The translations under genes were made by a program, and so were the position numbers. Below the pieces are notes generated by a model that made no database searches, was not told where the DNA came from, and saw only the letters and a list, made by a program, of their open reading frames with translations. A stretch of 12,902 nt of DNA, from positions 1-12,902 of the forward strand of contig JAGWQR010000147.1 in the NCBI GenBank assembly GCA_028869975.1. The letters run 5' to 3'. The DNA is from Alphaproteobacteria bacterium. GTDB taxonomy: Bacteria > Pseudomonadota > Alphaproteobacteria > Sphingomonadales > Sphingomonadaceae. This document shows positions 8,019-12,902 of this stretch, in pieces. The first letter of the stretch is position 1; the number at the start of each line of letters is the position of its first letter.

Positions 8019-8534
8019 ATGTCAGATTCGAGTGGGGGGACTGTCCCTGTCAGATATTCAGGTACGATGAAGTGGTTTGATCCCAGTAGAGGCTTCGGCT
8101 TCATGAAACCTGATGACGACGGCAGCGATGTTTTGATCCATTTTTCGCTATTGCGCGATCATGGTGTGCGTTATCTGGTTGAGGGCGTCTATGTTGAATG
8201 CGATGCTGTCGATGGTGCACGTGGTCGCCAGGCGGTGTTGATTCATACGCTCGATTTCAGCAAGGCGGTTGCCCCCACGGCAGGAAACGATACTGCGCGA
8301 CAGAACCGCGCCCAACTCGCACAGGATGCCGGGCCGTTCGAACCTGTCATGGTCAAATGGTTCAACCGGCTGAAAGGCTATGGCTTTGTGGTGCGCGGAG
8401 AAGAGGATATTTTTGTCCATATGGAGACGTTGCGCGACGCCGGATTGCTCGATATGCTTCCTGCGGAATCGCTCGAGGCGCGCATTGCGCAAGGCCCCAA
8501 AGGGCCTATGGTCGTGGAGATTAGAAGGGTATGA
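8019..8534 (+). CDS. Two-domain cold-shock (CspA-type) protein
   Basis: Single-stranded nucleic-acid binding protein, probably an RNA chaperone in the cytoplasm. The 171 residues hold two cold-shock domains joined by a linker (about 81-108). Domain 1 (about 12-80) has MKWFDPSRGFGFMKP as its RNP1 region and VLIHFS as RNP2. Domain 2 (about 109-171) has VKWFNRLKGYGFVVR and IFVHME. Single Csp proteins are about 70 residues, so this is a tandem form, known from alphaproteobacteria. ATG 8019 is used; no strong ribosome site precedes it (GGCTGG about 10 bases away). Its stop overlaps the next gene's start (ATGA), so the two are translationally coupled. Confidence 0.93.
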   Translation: MSDSSGGTVPVRYSGTMKWFDPSRGFGFMKPDDDGSDVLIHFSLLRDHGVRYLVEGVYVECDAVDGARGRQAVLIHTLDFSKAVAPTAGNDTARQNRAQLAQDAGPFEPVMVKWFNRLKGYGFVVRGEEDIFVHMETLRDAGLLDMLPAESLEARIAQGPKGPMVVEIRRV

Positions 8535-8995
8535 GGTTGCGTGATCAGGTGCTTACTGCCGTGGCATTTGCGGCGCTTGGTATCGCCGTTCCGGCATCAC
8601 AGGCGGTCGCGCAAAGCCCGAATCCGACCCTTACGCGCATTCATCTCACCATATTAACGCATCATGGCCGCCGAAATTTTACCGTAGAGGTTGCACGCAC
8701 CAGCGAAGAGCAGGAATTCGGACTCATGTATCGCACGCACATCCCGGCGGGCACGGGCATGATCTTTCCGGAAGTGCCCCCGCATCCGGTCGCGTTCTGG
8801 ATGAAAAATTGCCCGATCCCTGAGGACATGATCTTTATCAGGCCCGACGGACGGATAGAACATATTGCGCAGATGACGCATCCCTATGACGAAACGCCGC
8901 TTGCATCGGGCGGCAATGTCAGCGCGGTGCTCGAAGTAGCCGGGGGAGAGACCAGGCGGCTGGGCATTCGCGCTGGTGATCGGGTTCAGTGGTAG
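8531..8995 (+). CDS. Exported DUF192 family protein
   Basis: Function unknown. Residues 1-27 form a signal peptide (MRLR basic start, hydrophobic stretch, AVA cleavage motif before Gln 28), so the protein is exported to the periplasm. The remaining 127 residues form one DUF192 domain: EFGLMYR (the family GLM[FY]R motif), GTGMIFPE, the conserved FWMKNCPIPEDMIFI segment, and GGNVSAVLEVAGG leading to GIRAGDRVQW at the C-terminus. The start overlaps the cold-shock gene stop by 4 bp, with AAGGG close to the ATG. It converges on the metH genes over a 27-bp gap in which I see no terminator. Confidence 0.92.
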   Translation: MRLRDQVLTAVAFAALGIAVPASQAVAQSPNPTLTRIHLTILTHHGRRNFTVEVARTSEEQEFGLMYRTHIPAGTGMIFPEVPPHPVAFWMKNCPIPEDMIFIRPDGRIEHIAQMTHPYDETPLASGGNVSAVLEVAGGETRRLGIRAGDRVQW

Positions 8996-9022
8996 CGGAT
9001 TTATATGCCAAATAGGTAATTA

Positions 9023-11611
9023 TTAATCGAGATTGGGCCGCAGCCAGCGCCGCGCTTCCGCGTGCGTGATACCCCGCCGCGCGGCATAATCCGCCACCTG
9101 ATCCTCACCGATCCGCGCCACGCCGAAATAACTGGCCTGCGCATGTCCGAAATAGAATCCGGAGACGGCGGCGGTGGGGAGCATCGCCTGTGATTCGGTC
9201 AGGATGATCCCCGCATTCGCGCCCGCGTCGAGCAGATCAAACAGCATGGGCTTGAGGCTGTGATCAGGGCAGGCGGGATAGCCCGGCGCGGGGCGGATAC
9301 CGCGATACTGCTCTTTTATGAGTGCCTCATTGGTGAGTTGTTCGTCGAAAGCATAACCCCAAAGGTGCGTTCGGACATGCTGGTGCAGCCGCTCGGCGAA
9401 GGCTTCGGCGAAGCGATCAGCGAGCGCCTTAAGCAAAATATCCGAATAGTCATCATGAGTGGCCTTAAAATATGCCAAATGGGGATCAATTCCATGAATG
9501 CCGACCGCAAAGCCGCCGAGATGATCTCCCTCTGGGAGGATGAAGTCGGCAAGGCACATATTGGCCCGGCCTTCCCGCTTCTTGATCTGCTGGCGCAGAA
9601 ACGGGAGGCGCGCGCCCTGCTCCAGCAGCACATTGTCGCCCTCGCGCCTGCACGGCCATAAGCCCACCACGCCACGCGCGGTCAGCCATTTCTCGGTGAT
9701 GATCTTATCGAGCATGGCGAGCGCGTCCGCATGGAGTGCGCGCGCCGATTCGCCCACCATGGGATCGTCGAGAATGGCGGGATAGGTTCCGGCCAGCTCC
9801 CAGGCGCGAAAGAAGGGCGTCCAGTCGAAACAGTCACGCAAATCGGCGAGTGACCAGTCATCGAACACATGAATGCCCGGCTGAAGCGGCGCGGGCGCGG
9901 CGAGCGCGGGGTCAATCTGGAAGGCATTGGCGCGTGCCTCCGCCAAAGTGGCGAGTTCATTCTGGCCCTTGCCCTCGCGCGCCTCCCGGATTTTGACATA
10001 CTCGTCCGCCGTCGCGGCAATGAACCCCTCGGCCTGCGTGTCCGACAGCAGTTGCGCCGCGACACCGACCGCGCGGCTCGCATCGAGCACATATACGACC
10101 GGGCCGTCATAGGCCGGATCGATGCGCAGCGCGGTATGCACGCGGCTGGTGGTCGCCCCGCCGATCAGCAACGGGAGTTTGAGCCCTGCGCGCTGCATTT
10201 CCTCGGCCACTGTCACCATCTCATCGAGCGACGGCGTAATCAGGCCCGAGAGGCCGATGATATCGGCGTTGTTGTCGTTTGCAGCCTTCAAAATCTCGGC
10301 CCAGGGCACCATCACTCCGAGATCAAAAACCTCATAGCCGTTGCATTGCAGCACCACGCCAACGATGTTCTTGCCGATGTCGTGGACATCGCCCTTCACC
10401 GTCGCCATGATGATCCGCCCCTTGGATTTGGCACCCTCCTCCTTCGCGGCCTCGATGAACGGGATGAGATGCGCGACAGCCTTCTTCATCACGCGCGCCG
10501 ATTTCACCACCTGCGGCAGGAACATCTTGCCCGAACCGAACAGATCACCCACCACGTTCATCCCGTCCATCAGCGGGCCTTCGATCACTTCAATCGGGCG
10601 GGCGGCTTGCTGGCGCGCCTCCTCGGTATCGTCAACAATATGGACATCGATGCCCTTGACCAGCGCATATTCGAGCCGCTTGGTGACCGGCAAGGTGCGC
10701 CATTCCTCCGCCGCCTTCTCCGCCGCCGCATCCTTGCCCTTATAGGTTTCAGCGAGCGCGATCAGCCGCTCCGTCGCGTCCGGATCACGGTTGAGGATCA
10801 CATCCTCGCATGCCTCGCGCAAGCTCGGGTCAATCGTGTCATAGACATCGAGCTGCCCGGCATTGACGATACCCATGTCCATCCCCGCCGGGATCGCATG
10901 ATAGAGGAACACCGAATGCATCGCGCGGCGCACCGGTTCATTGCCACGGAAGCTGAACGACAGATTCGACAGCCCGCCCGAGATATGCACATGCGGGCAT
11001 CGGGCCCTGATCTCCCGTGCCGCCTCGATAAAGTCGAGGCCGTAGCTGTTATGCTCCTCGATCCCGGTGGCGACCGCGAATATATTGGGATCGAAGATAA
11101 TGTCCTCGGGTGGAAAGCCGATGCCGACCAGCAGCGTGTAGGCGCGCGCGCAAATCTCAACCTTGCGCGCGCGTGAGTCGGCCTGGCCCTTTTCGTCGAA
11201 CGCCATCACCACAACGGCAGCGCCATAGGCCATGCACAGCCGCGCATGATGCAGAAAAGCTTCCTCACCCTCCTTCATCGAAATCGAGTTCACGATCGGT
11301 TTCCCGGAAACGCATTTCAGCCCCGCCTCGATCACCGACCATTTCGACGAATCGATCATGAACGGCACGCGCGCAATATCCGGCTCGGCCGAGATGAGCT
11401 TGAGGAACGTCACCATCGCGGCTTCCGAGTCGAGCAGACCTTCGTCCATGTTGATGTCAATGATCTGTGCGCCATTCTCAACCTGCTGGCGCGCGACCTC
11501 AACGGCGCGTGGGTAGTCCCCGGCCATGATCAGCTTCTTGAACGCGGCAGACCCGGTGATGTTGGTGCGCTCACCAATGTTGATGAACGTGGCGGTTTGG
11601 GTGGTCATCAT
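9023..11611 (-). CDS. metH: Methionine synthase, folate/cobalamin/SAM-reactivation part (split MetH)
   Basis: C-terminal three modules of cobalamin-dependent methionine synthase (862 residues), which passes a methyl group from 5-methyltetrahydrofolate through cobalamin to homocysteine. The pterin-binding domain (about 8-270) begins FINIGERTN and has DINMDEGLLD (52-61) and PFMIDSSKW (83-91). The cobalamin cap and Rossmann domain (about 305-545) carry GPLMDGMNVVGDLFGSGKMF and DVHDIG (408-413), with His 410 as the lower ligand to cobalt. The activation domain (about 580-862) has RPAPGYPACPDH (773-784), which binds SAM. The homocysteine domain is absent and encoded by the gene just upstream. The frame stays open to 11899, but the extra 96 residues run through a repeat and the antisense of the upstream gene; ATG 11611 or 11608 begins the conserved sequence. 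Neither has a Shine-Dalgarno site. Confidence 0.95.
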   Translation of the reverse strand: MMTTQTATFINIGERTNITGSAAFKKLIMAGDYPRAVEVARQQVENGAQIIDINMDEGLLDSEAAMVTFLKLISAEPDIARVPFMIDSSKWSVIEAGLKCVSGKPIVNSISMKEGEEAFLHHARLCMAYGAAVVVMAFDEKGQADSRARKVEICARAYTLLVGIGFPPEDIIFDPNIFAVATGIEEHNSYGLDFIEAAREIRARCPHVHISGGLSNLSFSFRGNEPVRRAMHSVFLYHAIPAGMDMGIVNAGQLDVYDTIDPSLREACEDVILNRDPDATERLIALAETYKGKDAAAEKAAEEWRTLPVTKRLEYALVKGIDVHIVDDTEEARQQAARPIEVIEGPLMDGMNVVGDLFGSGKMFLPQVVKSARVMKKAVAHLIPFIEAAKEEGAKSKGRIIMATVKGDVHDIGKNIVGVVLQCNGYEVFDLGVMVPWAEILKAANDNNADIIGLSGLITPSLDEMVTVAEEMQRAGLKLPLLIGGATTSRVHTALRIDPAYDGPVVYVLDASRAVGVAAQLLSDTQAEGFIAATADEYVKIREAREGKGQNELATLAEARANAFQIDPALAAPAPLQPGIHVFDDWSLADLRDCFDWTPFFRAWELAGTYPAILDDPMVGESARALHADALAMLDKIITEKWLTARGVVGLWPCRREGDNVLLEQGARLPFLRQQIKKREGRANMCLADFILPEGDHLGGFAVGIHGIDPHLAYFKATHDDYSDILLKALADRFAEAFAERLHQHVRTHLWGYAFDEQLTNEALIKEQYRGIRPAPGYPACPDHSLKPMLFDLLDAGANAGIILTESQAMLPTAAVSGFYFGHAQASYFGVARIGEDQVADYAARRGITHAEARRWLRPNLD

Positions 11612-11622
11612 CAAATAAAAAT

Positions 11623-11649
11623 CCGTAGGGCTGAGCTTGTCGAAGCCCT
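11623..11649. repeat. REP-like hairpin, left copy
   Basis: AGGGCT (11627-11632) and AGCCCT (11644-11649) form a perfect 6-bp stem around an 11-base loop. It lies 15 bases upstream of the second metH gene. It matches the reverse complement of the right copy (11679-11705) at 21 of 27 positions. Confidence 0.8.
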
Positions 11650-11678
11650 GTCCTTCATTTGAACGTGTTGAGAAAAGC

Positions 11679-11705
11679 GGCCCTTCGACAGGCTCAGGGC
11701 TACGG
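11679..11705. repeat. REP-like hairpin, right copy (inverted)
   Basis: GCCCT (11680-11684) and AGGGC (11696-11700) form a 5-bp stem around an 11-base loop. The core TTCGACAGGCTCAGGG resembles a repeat I recall as frequent between sphingomonad genes (from memory). Two stem pairs differ from the left copy and both changes preserve pairing. The 29 bases between the copies show nothing further. Confidence 0.8.
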
Positions 11706-11723
11706 GTGGACTTAAAATCAAAA

Positions 11724-12854
11724 TCACGCCGCCACCACCATCGGTTCAAGGCCCGCAAGGCGCATTTGCGTGGGGACTTGCGGCAACACACGCGGCGGCG
11801 CGCCCCGCACCGCTTTGGCAATCGCAGCAATATGATCGGGCGTGGTGCCGCAGCAGCCGCCGACCGCATTGACGAGGCCCTCGCGCGTCCACTCCGCAAT
11901 CAGCTCGGCGGTGCGTTGCGGAAGCTCGTCATATTGGCCCAAATCATTCGGCAGCCCGGCATTGGGGTAGGCAAGGATGAGCGCGTCGGACACTTTACTC
12001 AGCTCGATCAGGTAGGGCCGCAGCAAATCCGCGCCGAACGCGCAATTTGCGCCAATGGTCAGCGGCTTCAGGTGGCGCAAAATATACCAGAAGGCGGTGA
12101 TGGTGTGGCCGGAAAGGTTGCGCCCGGACATATCGGTGATGGTGAAGCTCATCATCAGCGGTACGGAACGACCAGAGGCGGCTTCGGCTTCCTTCGCGGC
12201 CATGCCCGCCGCCTTGGCGTTCAACGTATCAAAGCAGGTTTCGATCAGCAGAAAATCAACCCCGCCCGCAATCAGCGCCCTCACCTGCTCCGCATACGCC
12301 GTCTTCACCTGGTCGAAAGTCACCGACCGGAATCCCGGATCGTTCGCATCCGGCGAGTTCGACAGCGACACGGTTAGCGGTCCGATTGAACCCGCCACAA
12401 ACCGTGGCTTGCCGGTCTCCCGCCCCACCTTGTCCGCCCACTCTCTGCAAATCCTCGCCGAGACCTCGTTGATCTCCCACGCCAGGCTCTTCAGGAACGG
12501 ATCGTCAATGATCTTCTGATAGAACTCCGGATCCTTCCGTCCCCCATGCTCCCGCGGATCGTCAACAAAGAACTCGCTCTGCGAAATCGTCGTAGCGCCA
12601 AACGTGTTTGTCTCGATAATGTCGGCCCCGGCCTCAAGAAACCGCCGATGGATATCGCCGATCATCTTTGGCTGCGTCAGCACAAACAAGTCGCCGTTGT
12701 TCAGCAACCCCTTGGTCGCGTTCTTGAAGCGCTCGCCGCGGATATCCGCCTCCGTCATGCCGTACGTGCGGATGGTCGTGCCCATCGCGCCGTCAAGAAT
12801 GGCAATGCGGTTCTCGAGAATCTTCTTTAGAGGATGATTTTGAATGTCCGTCAA
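11724..12854 (-). CDS. metH: Methionine synthase, homocysteine-binding part (split MetH)
   Basis: Zinc-dependent homocysteine S-methyltransferase module of MetH (about 376 residues), which activates homocysteine for methyl transfer from methylcobalamin held by the partner gene's product. Motifs: LDGAMGTTIRTY near the N-terminus, ADIIETNTFGATT, IETCFDTLNAKAA, and the zinc-binding cysteines in GANCAFG (Cys 271) and GGCCGTTP (Cys 334/335). The C-terminus LAGLEPM matches the point where single-chain MetH enters its linker, so the split falls between the homocysteine and folate domains. A stretch of about 24 residues near 96-120 looks inserted relative to E. coli MetH. No ATG precedes the conserved part. 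TTG 12854 is chosen because GGGAG lies 5 bases upstream; GTG 12860, TTG 12866, or a start beyond the window (the frame is open to the edge) are possible. The partner gene follows after 112 bp. Confidence 0.93.
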   Translation of the reverse strand: MTDIQNHPLKKILENRIAILDGAMGTTIRTYGMTEADIRGERFKNATKGLLNNGDLFVLTQPKMIGDIHRRFLEAGADIIETNTFGATTISQSEFFVDDPREHGGRKDPEFYQKIIDDPFLKSLAWEINEVSARICREWADKVGRETGKPRFVAGSIGPLTVSLSNSPDANDPGFRSVTFDQVKTAYAEQVRALIAGGVDFLLIETCFDTLNAKAAGMAAKEAEAASGRSVPLMMSFTITDMSGRNLSGHTITAFWYILRHLKPLTIGANCAFGADLLRPYLIELSKVSDALILAYPNAGLPNDLGQYDELPQRTAELIAEWTREGLVNAVGGCCGTTPDHIAAIAKAVRGAPPRVLPQVPTQMRLAGLEPMVVAA

Positions 12855-12859
12855 TTTCA

Positions 12860-12864
12860 CTCCC
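12860..12864 (-). promoter_or_regulatory. Ribosome binding site supporting a TTG start
   Basis: GGGAG on the minus strand, five bases before TTG 12854, is the best-placed site for the first metH gene. It supports a rare start codon, unless translation begins beyond the right edge. Confidence 0.45.
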
Positions 12865-12902
12865 AAACTACTGACCAGATAAACAGCGATGGAACCGGTG
12901 GC

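Noticed and set aside
8996..9022. Bidirectional terminator between the DUF192 gene and metH
   Set aside because: The 27-bp convergent gap has no stem-loop or T-run that I can see.
9869..11176. Long plus-strand open frame (435 codons) opposite the second metH gene
   Set aside because: It is the antisense of a clearly conserved gene. The translation is rich in Arg, His and Asp with no recognisable domain, as expected of a high-GC shadow frame. The same applies to the long plus-strand frames at 907-1650, 2054-2929, 4732-5523 and 6574-7263.
11623..11705. Rho-independent terminator between the metH genes
   Set aside because: Reading on the minus strand, neither hairpin is followed by a convincing run of T immediately after the stem; the first is followed by GC-rich bases and the second by ACGGATTTTTATTTG, with the run beginning only several bases downstream and interrupted. 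The repeat explanation fits better, though partial attenuation cannot be excluded.
11612..11899. 96-residue N-terminal extension of the second metH frame
   Set aside because: It runs through the hairpin repeats and the antisense of the first metH gene, has low-complexity composition, and conserved sequence begins only after ATG 11611.
12855..12902. End of an upstream gene such as metF at the right edge
   Set aside because: Only 48 bases are visible. Stops occur in two frames, but no recognisable C-terminal sequence supports a call.

Overview
The window looks like chromosomal DNA of an alphaproteobacterium, most probably a sphingomonad (Sphingomonadales). The grounds are high GC, the run recX - double cold-shock protein - exported DUF192 protein, a methionine synthase split into two genes, and a pair of short hairpin repeats whose core (TTCGACAGGCTCAGGG) resembles a repeat I know as common in sphingomonad intergenic DNA. 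This assignment is inference; no rRNA or other marker gene is present. I see no tRNA, rRNA, CRISPR array, transposase, integrase or phage gene. No stretch longer than 300 bases lacks a gene.

Layout. (1) 1-3010, minus strand: a sugar-use operon, with an MFS sugar transporter followed by a GH36 alpha-galactosidase that overlaps its end and runs off the left edge. A LacI-type palindrome and a possible promoter lie upstream of the transporter. (2) 3124-7266, minus strand: a fatty acyl-AMP ligase, then 54 bp later a membrane-anchored PAS-GGDEF-EAL c-di-GMP enzyme with a run of eight C in its first codons. (3) 7337-8995, plus strand: recX, a 175-bp leader-like gap with two small palindromes, a two-domain cold-shock protein, and a secreted DUF192 protein overlapping it by 4 bp. 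(4) 9023-12854, minus strand: cobalamin-dependent methionine synthase as two genes. The first carries the homocysteine domain; the second carries the folate, cobalamin and SAM-reactivation domains. A facing pair of REP-like hairpins lies between them.

How the genes work together. The transporter and GH36 enzyme would import and hydrolyse alpha-galactosides under repressor control. The two metH genes together supply all four modules of one MetH enzyme (about 376 + 862 residues, close to the roughly 1,230 of a single-chain MetH). The fatty acyl-AMP ligase has no carrier protein or synthase in view, so its product cannot be named; its spacing suggests co-transcription with the c-di-GMP enzyme. 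The rest is ordinary housekeeping. I found no clear new multi-gene system. The items most worth a second look are the hairpin pair with compensatory stem changes inside the split metH locus, the C8 tract in the c-di-GMP gene, and the ligase/c-di-GMP pairing.
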